Assembly: GCA_910586255.1 (NCBI GenBank)
Contig: CAJUHR010000010.1
Coordinates: 43,338 to 107,337 of the forward strand
DNA length: 64,000 nucleotides
Direction: 5' to 3'
Source of the DNA: an uncultured Lachnospiraceae bacterium
GTDB taxonomy: Bacteria > Bacillota > Clostridia > Lachnospirales > Lachnospiraceae
The notes below the pieces were generated by a model. The model saw nothing but the letters and a program-made list of their open reading frames with translations. It ran no database searches and was not told the DNA's origin. The position numbers and the translations under genes are program-made. Of the stretch, positions 25,587 to 33,240 are shown piece by piece. The first letter of the stretch is position 1; each line of letters opens with the position of its first letter.

Positions 25587-26237
25587 TCAGTTCCCGGAAA
25601 TGCTCCGGCTATCCACGGCTCTTCTCCCGCTCCTCTCCCCGCTGGAAAAAGCCGCTCCATCCAAGGCCCTGTAATCCGCCCGCCTTCTGCTGTTATCCTT
25701 TTTAAGCTTCAGTTTCCCAAAAGCATCATCTACCTCCTGGGGTATGGCTGTCATTATCTCATATCCCGTCCCCTCCCTGTCCTGTTCCTCAAACGATCCA
25801 TAAACCCCCACACAAAATCCGTCTCTCCAGCAAAACTCCTGGCTTTTGCTTCCCCCGTATGCCTTTGCCCCATGCTCCATAAACCGAACCAGATACTCTG
25901 TCAGCAGCAAAACAGCATTGGCATCCTCCTCAAATCCCACAAAACAGATACAGGGAACCGGCTTCTGCCGGTAAAAATCCCGGCACCGGAAATTCTTTGC
26001 CAAAGCCGTGGCCAGCATCAAATGATGCCGGGTAAGGGGGATGCTCCTGAATCGCAGTTCCTTTGTCACTACCCCCTTTTCTATGACCTCTCTCTGTTCC
26101 TTTTCTCCCATGGAAATATGATATTTCATCATCAGCCTTCTGGCCGCCTGCACAGCGGCCAAAGCTTCATTCTCATTATCGCTCTCCGCCAAAGCCAAAA
26201 GACTCTTAATCTTGTGCCTTACCGCTTCCCTGTCCAA
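25587..26237 (-). CDS. DUF2786 domain protein
   Basis: Residues 1-45 fit DUF2786 (VRHKIKSLLALAES, NEALAAVQAARRLMMKY). The following region (RHHLMLATALAKNFRCRDFY, CFVGFEEDANAVLLLTEYL, FCWRDGFCVGVY) is the module that usually follows it. The family is frequent on phages and mobile elements and its function is unknown. The gene appears to use TTG at 26237 with a weak GGGGGCGGG site. The last 40 residues are Arg/Ser-rich and probably flexible. Confidence 0.75.
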   Translation of the reverse strand: MDREAVRHKIKSLLALAESDNENEALAAVQAARRLMMKYHISMGEKEQREVIEKGVVTKELRFRSIPLTRHHLMLATALAKNFRCRDFYRQKPVPCICFVGFEEDANAVLLLTEYLVRFMEHGAKAYGGSKSQEFCWRDGFCVGVYGSFEEQDREGTGYEIMTAIPQEVDDAFGKLKLKKDNSRRRADYRALDGAAFSSGERSGRRAVDSRSISGN

Positions 26238-26283
26238 TATCCCGCCCCCTGTCTCTTAAGGTTAAGCAAACCCCCGTTCCATC

Positions 26284-26994
26284 TTAAAACAACCCTGTAA
26301 TACTGTTCCGGATCCCTTCCTCATCCACATAAATAGGAGTATCAGGGTCTACCTCCGGAGGAAGTTCTATGGTTTCGTACCATTCCGCCCTGCTTTCAAT
26401 TGCTTTCTTCTGAAACAATAGTCTCAAAACACCTGAATTGTCTGTTATTCTCTTGTTTTTATAATCGCTTTCCATCTTTATAATTTCCATGTTCAACATA
26501 TCAAGAGTCTGTCGTTCCTCTGGTGTAAATGCCCTGGTATGCCTGATTTTTTTAATCCTGGGTTTCCGCTTCTCCTCTTCCTTTTTATATGCGGCCCGTA
26601 TGGCTGCCTCCTGCCGGTTCTTAATTGCCCTTTCTTTCACATCCGCCCAAAATCCCTTTTTCTCGCCATCTCCCGCCTGGCCGGAAGGTTGAGTCTGTCC
26701 TGTCTGTATCCTTTGCATCGCCTGGCCTGCCTCCTGCTGCCCTTTTTGTCTTTCCTGCGGCTGTACTGCCTGCCCTGCTTCTGACGGATTCGCCTTCCTT
26801 GTATCCGCTTTTTTCTCCCCCTCGTCTTTTCTCCCCTTAACCATCCGGGAAAAAGCAATACAGATATCCACAAACCACCCAACCCCAAACAATCCACATG
26901 TAAAAAGCCAGATGAATCCTGTCACATATTTTTTCTGCACAAACCGGTGAATCCCCAAAAAGCCCAAAAAGAATGTAACCAAAAAATTAACCAT
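26284..26994 (-). CDS. TM2-domain membrane protein with long cytoplasmic tail
   Basis: Residues 1-55 are a TM2 domain: two helices (MVNFLVTFFLGFLGIHRFVQ, VTGFIWLFTCGLFGVGWFVD) joined by a short loop. A Gln/Lys/Gly-rich linker follows (about residues 70-110), then a basic coiled coil (KNRQEAAIRAAYKKEEEKRK) and a small C-terminal domain (EERQTLDMLNMEIIKMESD). It is the only clearly membrane-bound product of the cluster and could tether the system to the inner face of the membrane. AGGAGGGG lies eight bases before the ATG at 26994, which fits the TM2 start better than upstream ATGs. Confidence 0.8.
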   Translation of the reverse strand: MVNFLVTFFLGFLGIHRFVQKKYVTGFIWLFTCGLFGVGWFVDICIAFSRMVKGRKDEGEKKADTRKANPSEAGQAVQPQERQKGQQEAGQAMQRIQTGQTQPSGQAGDGEKKGFWADVKERAIKNRQEAAIRAAYKKEEEKRKPRIKKIRHTRAFTPEERQTLDMLNMEIIKMESDYKNKRITDNSGVLRLLFQKKAIESRAEWYETIELPPEVDPDTPIYVDEEGIRNSITGLF

Positions 26995-27120
26995 GCCCAA
27001 ATCCCCTCCTGCTTCCTGATTTTCCATAAGCATAGCATCTGTAATTCTTTTAGTCAATATATCACTTCTTATAGTATATCTTATCTGTCCGTCATACTAC
27101 ATTTGCAGGCACATGCAGGT

Positions 27121-27558
27121 TTACTCATGAAATATCATCTTATCAGGCTCTGTGAGATAACCAAATCCCTCAATAGTATGAAGCCAGCTCTCCAGTCTCC
27201 TGTCCAATTCCCCCAGCTTTGTCTCTATGAGTTGCCGGTTCAAAAAAATCTCTCCCTTTTCATTAATATCCGTTCTCCCCATAAACAAACTATCTGACTG
27301 GTAAGCCTGTGGGATTGCCTGGGTAATATGGCCATCCCTATCCTTTTTCAAACAGATCCTCATAAAAGGATCCATAATCAGGTCGCCTCCGTAATCCTTC
27401 TTCTGGCACATCTCAACCAAGACAGATTCCTCATCCTCATCCCCAATACACACCACAAGATCCCATTGCCCCTCTTTCTTGACTGTAGCCCCCATAGGAC
27501 CTACAGCCTTTAAAATTTTTTCCATTTTCTTTCCGTTTTCCATTCTGATTCTCTTCAT
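27121..27558 (-). CDS. Hypothetical protein, possibly DUF6908-like
   Basis: The 145-residue protein has KDYGGDLIMDPFMRICLKKD, then ITQAIPQAYQSDSL, a pattern (GDLxxDPxMxF, followed by a YxxD motif) I associate with DUF6908-type proteins of mobile elements; the match is from memory and uncertain. No signal or membrane segment. AAAGGAG precedes the ATG. It lies just downstream of a 100-base non-coding stretch with paired repeats (27572-27677). Confidence 0.5.
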   Translation of the reverse strand: MKRIRMENGKKMEKILKAVGPMGATVKKEGQWDLVVCIGDEDEESVLVEMCQKKDYGGDLIMDPFMRICLKKDRDGHITQAIPQAYQSDSLFMGRTDINEKGEIFLNRQLIETKLGELDRRLESWLHTIEGFGYLTEPDKMIFHE

Positions 27559-27571
27559 AAAATTTTCTCCT

Positions 27572-27677
27572 TTTCACAAGCGTTCTTCCTGGTAACGGCA
27601 CGCGCCGCTTCGCGTCACCTGCCAAGTCGTCAGAACGCATTTTAATTGTGAAACTCCGTTTCACAAGCGTTCTTCCT
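27572..27677. repeat. Direct 19-bp repeats enclosing a two-stem hairpin
   Basis: TTTCACAAGCGTTCTTCCT occurs at 27572-27590 and again at 27659-27677. Around the second copy AGAACGC (27632-27638) can pair with GCGTTCT (27667-27673), and inside it GTGAAAC (27648-27654) with GTTTCAC (27658-27664). It separates two cluster genes. It could be an mRNA processing site or a small RNA element. Confidence 0.6.
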
Positions 27678-28092
27678 ATAAACAGTGCTCGCCAAACTCG
27701 TAGAGGATATCATTCACCTCCGCCACGGAAATTCCCCGCACAATCCCGAACATAACAATGGAATCCCGCCTGTTTCGCGCATCCAGACAAACCATACGTC
27801 CAATCCGGAGCAAATACTGGGTTTCCTCCAAATTCAGCTTCATGGCCAGTGCAATACACAGGACCACATCCCTGCCCGGATTTTTAATTCCCCGAAACAC
27901 CTGATAAATATACTCCCCCTTATTTGACCCGTCAGCCACCTGTGACACCCGCATCCCTTTTTTCTTCAGCAATTCCTTAAGATGCGCACAAAGCGGAATA
28001 TCTAAAAATTCCTCTGCATTGGAAGCAAGATACTCCGCCACATTCTTTCCCTCTATAATCTCATTTACCAGTTCCTCCGTATTCTTTTTCAT
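27676..28092 (-). CDS. Helix-turn-helix protein at the head of the unknown-function cluster
   Basis: The 138-residue protein has a short N-terminal segment and then an HTH-like core (LCAHLKELLKKKGMRVSQVA, NKGEYIYQVFRGIKNPGRDV, CIALAMKLNLEETQYLLRIG), followed by a hydrophobic C-terminal part (IVMFGIVRGISVAEVNDILY). This HTH layout resembles small Firmicutes regulators found next to protein kinase-like genes. GGAGG is five bases before the ATG at 28092. Being the first gene of the long minus-strand run and divergent from an XRE regulator, it is well placed to control it. Confidence 0.7.
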   Translation of the reverse strand: MKKNTEELVNEIIEGKNVAEYLASNAEEFLDIPLCAHLKELLKKKGMRVSQVADGSNKGEYIYQVFRGIKNPGRDVVLCIALAMKLNLEETQYLLRIGRMVCLDARNRRDSIVMFGIVRGISVAEVNDILYEFGEHCL

Positions 28093-28221
28093 CAGCGCCT
28101 CCTGTTCGCCTTTATCCAAAAATTCTTATAGTCTATAAATTACTTCTTTTAGTTCGTTTATGAAGTCTTTTTATCCGTGTATACTAACGAGGAAAGGTGC
28201 ATTGGTTTTAAGGAGGTTTTC

Positions 28222-28560
28222 ATGAACGATTCCATCAATTATCTTGAAATCGGGACAAGAATCCGCAGACAGCGTGAGCAGATCGGTCTGACCCAGGAAC
28301 AGCTGGGGGAGGCTTGTGATTTGTCAACCTCTTTTGTAGGCCACATCGAGCGCGGTTCCCGAAAACTATCTGTAGAAAGCCTGTTCAGAATCGCATCCGT
28401 ACTGGGCATCAGCGCCGACTCCCTGCTCTTTGACCGCATGGAACAGGAAACCACTCTTCCCCCGGAGATTGCCTCGTTCTTAAAAGGATCCGACCCGGCC
28501 AAAAGAAGCCGGTTCTGGCGCACTGTAAGAATACTGGCCGGTCATATTGAGGAAATGTAA
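28222..28560 (+). CDS. XRE-family transcriptional regulator
   Basis: The 112-residue protein has a typical Cro/CI helix-turn-helix near residues 10-65 (RIRRQREQIGLTQEQLGEAC, STSFVGHIERGSRKLSVESL, FRIASVLGIS) and a short C-terminal helical tail. TAAGGAGG lies before the ATG at 28222. It is divergent from the HTH gene that heads the 13-kb minus-strand cluster, separated by about 130 bases, and so may repress both directions. Confidence 0.9.
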   Translation: MNDSINYLEIGTRIRRQREQIGLTQEQLGEACDLSTSFVGHIERGSRKLSVESLFRIASVLGISADSLLFDRMEQETTLPPEIASFLKGSDPAKRSRFWRTVRILAGHIEEM

Positions 28561-28686
28561 AAACAATCGCTTTCTATTATATCTCCTCCAAACTAATTTG
28601 TACTGAACCACCGGCACACTCCCCTCCCATGCTTTCCTTCCATTTATCCCTGAACTTCTTTATCTCTGTACTTTTTTATCCCTGCT

Positions 28687-29010
28687 CTATTTCCAATCCT
28701 GCATAAAAATCTCCCGGAATCTTCCGGCTGCCTCTTCCTCCCCTCTCTGTACTCTTATACTGCTGATTTCCCCTGCAATCGCTCCCAAAGCCTTTTGTTC
28801 CTCTGGAAGCTCCTCCTTCACGGCCGTTTTCCTTTCAAAAAGTTCCTTAAAAGCTTGAAGCTTTTCTTCGACTGACCGGTAAGCAAAGCGAATAATCTGT
28901 GCCTGCTCCGTCAGTGACAAAGGAGGCTTTCTCCTCCAGTCCTCCCGGATTTCCTCTGACAGAATCCAGTCATAGATATTCCATTCCGTAGATAAGCTGT
29001 TGCTTTTCAT
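28687..29010 (-). CDS. Small hypothetical protein with the shared W-x-x-S-x-x-I domain
   Basis: The 107-residue product (WNIYDWILSEEIREDWRRKP, then SLTEQAQIIRFAYRSVEEKL) is nearly just the N-terminal domain also found at 19671-20705 and 22715-23413. I recall similar domains only in hypothetical proteins of gut Firmicutes. The C-terminal half is helical and charged. GGAGG is ten bases before the ATG. It stands alone, on the other side of the XRE gene from the cluster, and may be a detached member of the same system. Confidence 0.5.
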   Translation of the reverse strand: MKSNSLSTEWNIYDWILSEEIREDWRRKPPLSLTEQAQIIRFAYRSVEEKLQAFKELFERKTAVKEELPEEQKALGAIAGEISSIRVQRGEEEAAGRFREIFMQDWK

Positions 29011-29406
29011 GCTTCGTTTCCCTCCGTTCTCTTAGAGCAAGTTGGAAAATTGCTTTCTGACAAATGTTCGTCACAATTACACTCTGGTATTTATTTTACA
29101 TGGGAATCATAGCACACGCGAATTGTATAGAATGACAGATATATGACGGATCAAAATGAGTGGTTAGGATCTTATTTAACCCTGTGGGATGCCTCCTCTG
29201 TTTTAAGGAACAGCATTTTATCATTCATCATAACCTAAAAACGGACGCACTGCAGTCCACAGTCATTGTGAAATGCAATACGTCCGCTAAAATGGATGCA
29301 CTGTTCATTATAATCTGCAAATCTCTTCCGCCTTGCAGGCTGAAAATTTATCCTGCACGAAACATATGGCTAATTAGTACAGTCAGGAAAGGATTACGTC
29401 TGTTTC
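29011..29406. other. Intergenic stretch without a supported gene
   Basis: About 400 bases, A+T-rich near 29080-29150, hold no gene I can support. Two similar segments, ACGGACGCACTGCAGTCCA and AATGGATGCACTGTTCAT (near 29240 and 29290), look like an imperfect duplicate. The stretch probably contains the promoter of the small gene at 28687-29010. Confidence 0.4.
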
Positions 29407-31089
29407 CTAACGTTCCAGTTCTTTTCTGTATGCCTCAAATGTCCGGTCGTCAAACAGCACCCACTTAATAACATCCAGCTCTCCGGGATGTTCCGAAACA
29501 AATTCCTTTGTCGTATGCACGGCAATCCTTGCCGCTTCCTCTAACGGAAACTGGTATATCCCCGTGGAAATTGACGGGAACGCAATCCTCCTTATGCCAT
29601 TTTTTACCGCAAGCTCTAAGCAGGACCAGTAACAGGAAGCGAGAAGCTCCCGCTCCTTCTTATTCCCGCCGCGCCAACGGGGCCCCGGAGTATGGATTAC
29701 ATACTCACAGGGAAGCTTATATGCGTTTGTGATTTTCGCCTTCCCTGTTTCACATCCGCTTAAAAAGCGGCACTCCTCCAAAAGTTTCGGGCCCGCGGCG
29801 CGGTGAATTGCCCCGTCCACGCCCCCGCCTCCAAGCAGGCTTGTATTTGCGGCGTTCACAATGGCATCCACATCATGCTTCCCCGTAATATCGCCTTTTG
29901 CGGCAATAAATTCTGTCTTTGGCGCTTCCCTGTCCATGTCATCCTTCCAACGCATATCGATGTATTTCCGGATCCAGTCCGGATCTTCATAATGGCTGTA
30001 TTCACTTATCTGGCAGCCATAGCACAGGTCGTCCGCCATCTCAAGGATGACATCGGAAAGCTCCAGATTCTTCTTCCATTTTTCCTCTATCGCTTCATAG
30101 CCGCAAAGCGCCCCCAGAATATTTCCCGTAACCGCTCCCGTTGAATCGCTGTCGCCGCTGTGGTTCACAGCCGCTGCCACCCCTGCGGAAAAATCATCCT
30201 GATATTTCAGGGCACAGTATATGGCGATGCCAAGCGTCTCTTCCGCTACCCACCCCTCGCCAAGCCTGTGGATATTGTCAAGGTCGCCCTCCCCGTTTTC
30301 GGAAAGCGCAACGGCAAGCTCCATCATCCGGACAAGCGTCCTTAAATAAGGCTCACCGGAAAACAGCTTGGCCATTGTCTCCTTCGCTTCCAGCACATTT
30401 TCCTTCAGCGTCATTTCACGCCCTGGGCAGACAATGCGGTTTATGATATGAACAAGGGCGGAAGCGCTCATATAACCGAGCGGATGTCCGTGGGTGATTG
30501 CCGCAATTTCCGCGCCTTCCCTGTCAAGCTCCTCTAACTCCCCATGGAAGTTATGCCACAGACCCAGCGGCGCCACCCGCATGATTCCGCCGCAGCCCTT
30601 GCTGTTGTTTTTCGGGTCGTTCATGGAGCCCGGGGTTCCTCCCTTAAGGGCGGATATGCAGGTATTTCCGGGCGCTCTGCGGCTGTATAGCTCCGGCACG
30701 TCTAAAAGCCATGAAATATGTTTTTCCCTGGATTTTTGGGGCATCCTCTGAACCTTGTCGAAGCTATGCTCCTGCGTAAGCAGCCAGTCCATGTAAGAAT
30801 TTGCCACATAACAGCGCGGACCGCCGCCGATACCGCCCATGGACAGTTTGGTTTCCGCCACAAGTAAGCCGTCCGCCGTAAACAGAGACATCTGCGTATC
30901 GTCCGAAATCAAAGCTTTCCCGCTTTCCTCGTCAAGGGTATACTCCTGAATTCCCTGTGGGCCGTATTTTGAGAAAATCTCACTTTCCATGAAAAATTCG
31001 ATTGGGTATCCTAGTGCGTCCCCCACCGCTCCGCCAAATAAGCTCCCCCTGATCTTGTCACAAAGCATATCCATATTTTCATTTCCCAT
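29407..31089 (-). CDS. ADP-ribosylglycohydrolase fused to a macrodomain
   Basis: Residues 1-370 are an ADP-ribosyl-glycohydrolase: GSLFGGAVGDALGYPIEF, ALISDDTQMSLFTADG and NHSGDSDSTGAVTGNILGA contain the aspartates that hold two magnesium ions. Residues about 390-560 are a macrodomain: AAKGDITGKHDVDAIVNAAN, GGGGVDGAIHRAAG and PSISTGIYQFPLEEAARIA match YmdB-type ADP-ribose/O-acetyl-ADP-ribose binding enzymes. Both parts look intact, so the protein should remove and read ADP-ribose marks, or detoxify NAD-derived metabolites. Its ATG lies inside the end of the preceding gene (11-base overlap), giving coupled translation. Such fusions are linked with ADP-ribosylation toxins or with phage defence, but no ADP-ribosyltransferase is visible nearby. 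Confidence 0.9.
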   Translation of the reverse strand: MGNENMDMLCDKIRGSLFGGAVGDALGYPIEFFMESEIFSKYGPQGIQEYTLDEESGKALISDDTQMSLFTADGLLVAETKLSMGGIGGGPRCYVANSYMDWLLTQEHSFDKVQRMPQKSREKHISWLLDVPELYSRRAPGNTCISALKGGTPGSMNDPKNNSKGCGGIMRVAPLGLWHNFHGELEELDREGAEIAAITHGHPLGYMSASALVHIINRIVCPGREMTLKENVLEAKETMAKLFSGEPYLRTLVRMMELAVALSENGEGDLDNIHRLGEGWVAEETLGIAIYCALKYQDDFSAGVAAAVNHSGDSDSTGAVTGNILGALCGYEAIEEKWKKNLELSDVILEMADDLCYGCQISEYSHYEDPDWIRKYIDMRWKDDMDREAPKTEFIAAKGDITGKHDVDAIVNAANTSLLGGGGVDGAIHRAAGPKLLEECRFLSGCETGKAKITNAYKLPCEYVIHTPGPRWRGGNKKERELLASCYWSCLELAVKNGIRRIAFPSISTGIYQFPLEEAARIAVHTTKEFVSEHPGELDVIKWVLFDDRTFEAYRKELER

Positions 31090-31903
31090 AGCGGTTTCCT
31101 CTTAACGTTTCCTGCCCATTCACCCCATAGACCTCAATTTGTGTCAGTGCCGGGAAGGGAGACGGGTCCTCTGCTTTTATGAGATCACTCAGCTTCAGCC
31201 AGATAATTCCTTTTTTCTCTATAAGAAACACATGAGGCTTCACGCTTTTCTCCATCTTCACCACTTCTTTTGTACCATCGGAAAATGTAACGGTCGCCTG
31301 TGTCCACCAGTTATCATGGGGGAAGTCTGCCCTTGTGTATAAAACCAGCTTATCCATGTCCACCGGCCTGCCAAACTCCAAAGTTATCTCTGCATCATCC
31401 TGCCGGTTGATTCCCCATGACTCATAGGGCCACTCTCCATGGCACTCATTGGCCACCACGCCATCAATGGCATTGCGGGCGGCAAACACTGCCTCGCCCC
31501 GTGTCTCCACGTTGGCATGGACATGAGGATAACAGCCGGGATCTCCGTGCTGGTCCATAACATTTCTGGCAAGATTCCGATAGCTTGTATTCTCATAGTC
31601 CTCTGCTTTGCGCATGGTTATGTAATGATATTTTCCTGTAAAGGACACCGGATTATAGGAAACCTTTTTGTCTCCAAAAGGAATCACATATTCTACCCGC
31701 TCCCTGGTCAGATAGACATAGGCTTCATCCAGGGAACCGTCCACCCGGATTACATAATATCCGTTCTTTTCCTCTGTCTCAAATAGTATCCGGTCACCCG
31801 GCTCATATTCTCCCTCACAGACCATAAGAATCTGATTCTCTCCCCTGACCTGGCACTTCGGTGTGCCCTGTTCATTCTGTATGGTAATTCCTAACTTTGC
31901 CAT
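31079..31903 (-). CDS. Discoidin-like (F5/8 type C) domain protein
   Basis: The 274-residue protein has an N-terminal beta domain (RGENQILMVCEGEYEPGDRI, YVIRVDGSLDEAYVYL) and a C-terminal discoidin-like domain (NAIDGVVANECHGEWPYESW, DAEITLEFGRPVDMDKLVLY, TQATVTFSDGTKEVVKME). This fold usually binds sugars. There is no signal peptide, so it would act inside the cell. AAGGAG precedes the ATG at 31903; upstream ATGs lack a site. It overlaps the ADP-ribosylglycohydrolase-macrodomain gene by 11 bases, an unexpected pairing of a glycan-binding fold with ADP-ribose enzymes. Confidence 0.75.
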   Translation of the reverse strand: MAKLGITIQNEQGTPKCQVRGENQILMVCEGEYEPGDRILFETEEKNGYYVIRVDGSLDEAYVYLTRERVEYVIPFGDKKVSYNPVSFTGKYHYITMRKAEDYENTSYRNLARNVMDQHGDPGCYPHVHANVETRGEAVFAARNAIDGVVANECHGEWPYESWGINRQDDAEITLEFGRPVDMDKLVLYTRADFPHDNWWTQATVTFSDGTKEVVKMEKSVKPHVFLIEKKGIIWLKLSDLIKAEDPSPFPALTQIEVYGVNGQETLRGNRYGK

Positions 31904-31963
31904 GGCGCATTCTCCTTTTTCATTGCAAATTTTTCTTTTGGAACCGGCAAACATAACCATTAT

Positions 31964-32228
31964 AAGGCCGGACAGGGAATTTTACAAGGAAATCCCGCCA
32001 AAGGTGGAATATTCACACATCACTATGCATTATGGTTCAAGTATCAAATACCTGAACGAATACCGCCTTTACACTGCCAAAAACCTCATCACCCACACAG
32101 ACCGGCCGATCTCGGAGATCAGCGCAGACGTAGGCTGCAATCAGATCAGCCATTTTATCGAACAGTTCCGCAACAGCTATGGACTATCTCCCCTGAAATA
32201 CCGGAACAAATTCGGACAGAGGAGATAA
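31964..32228 (+). pseudogene. AraC-family regulator remnant with internal deletion
   Basis: A frame reads DREFYKEIPPKVEYSHI, which looks like the start of an AraC regulator, and passes almost at once to SSIKYLNEYRLYTAKNLITH, DRPISEISADVGCNQISHFI and FRNSYGLSPLKYRN, the second half of the AraC DNA-binding domain. The sensory domain and first helix-turn-helix (roughly 200 residues) are missing. No ribosome site or start is convincing. It lies head-to-head with the discoidin-like gene and tail-to-tail with the broken ammonia-lyase gene. Confidence 0.7.
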
Positions 32229-32232
32229 ACGC

Positions 32233-32823
32233 TTATGCAAGGGCATAGGCTCCGTCCCTGGCAATGGTCCGGCAACACACCGGATCCGTATCTCCTTCCG
32301 TGTTAAACAAAAGAATCACGGAATCCGCTCCCAGGCCCAACTGCTTTCTGACATCCTTAAGCACCGGCCAGGTGATCTTGCAGGGGGTCTGGCAGCCAAG
32401 CAGCCCGGCAGCCCAGGACACCCCCTTTCCATGATTGCCATCCATTGCTGTCACAAACGTGATCTTTCCAGCCTTTTCTCTCTGATCCTTCTTCTGAAAA
32501 TCCCGAAAATCCGCTTTTTCCACATCCATCTTCAACTCTCTGCACAAAATCCGAAACATCGCATAGGTGCCGCCAAGTCCCTTAAATGCCTTCAAACCGA
32601 AGCGCAGAGACTCGTTCTTGACATAAATCCCTTTTACCCCCAGCCTTTTGCTCAGCTTCTTAAGAGATACCAGCGGCGTTTCCTGATATTGGGGAATACT
32701 CCTGTGAAATCTCATGGCATGCTTTGCCGCTTCCTCATCCAGCTCCTGCAAAGCTTCTGCCCCTGATTTGGGCTTCTGAAGCAGGATTTCCATGTGATAT
32801 CCCTGTTTTAATTCCTTTTCCAT
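32233..32823 (-). pseudogene. Diaminopropionate ammonia-lyase with internal deletion
   Basis: The frame stays open for 196 codons but represents only the two ends of a family of about 400 residues. The first part has FHRSIPQYQETPLVSLKKLS, GIYVKNESLRFGLKAFKGLG with the PLP lysine segment, and VTAMDGNHGKGVSWAAGLLG. It runs straight into a C-terminal piece, LGADSVILLFNTEGDTDP. The middle, including much of the PLP phosphate pocket, is gone, so the protein should be inactive. The enzyme would split 2,3-diaminopropionate into pyruvate and ammonia. The start is taken at ATG 32823, with GGAGG 12 bases upstream. Confidence 0.7.
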
Positions 32824-33240
32824 GTTGGTCTGCAACCTCCGTCTTACTATTCATAGTTCTATGATTTTCACCTTTTCGGATGGATCCGGTACAATAAAAA
32901 GCCGCTGCACGTTCTACCCATATAAAAACAAATTTTATCAGATTCCTAAAATATCTTTTTTCCTTGTCCCGCAGGACTTCCGCCTGCTCCACCCCAACGA
33001 TGCCAAGGCCAAGCACCGCCGCATTTTTCAGCGTCCCCGTTTTCAACGGTTTTCCCGATATTTTATTTATTCCCTTTGTATCAATTAATCGGTTTACATT
33101 TCCATATAGACATGTGTCACACAAAGCTTATCTTTCGGCAAATTTCATACTTTCAGGTATTCCATTCTCTCTGTGAATCCCTTATAATAATTCTACCTGT
33201 TGGAAATTCCGTAAAGGACAGAACGCAAGGAGCGTATAAT

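Noticed and set aside
27572..27677. CRISPR-like repeat
   Set aside because: Only two copies are present, the spacing is 87 bases and no cas gene is near.
14754..28092. Prophage or integrative plasmid
   Set aside because: No capsid, terminase, tail, lysis, replication or conjugation gene was recognised, and the integrase remnant lies 8 kb away.
32735..33124. Possible oxidoreductase fragment (AAVLGLGIVGVEQAEVL) on the minus strand
   Set aside because: A short glycine-rich motif alone is too little; the rest shows no family pattern and the frame lacks a ribosome site.
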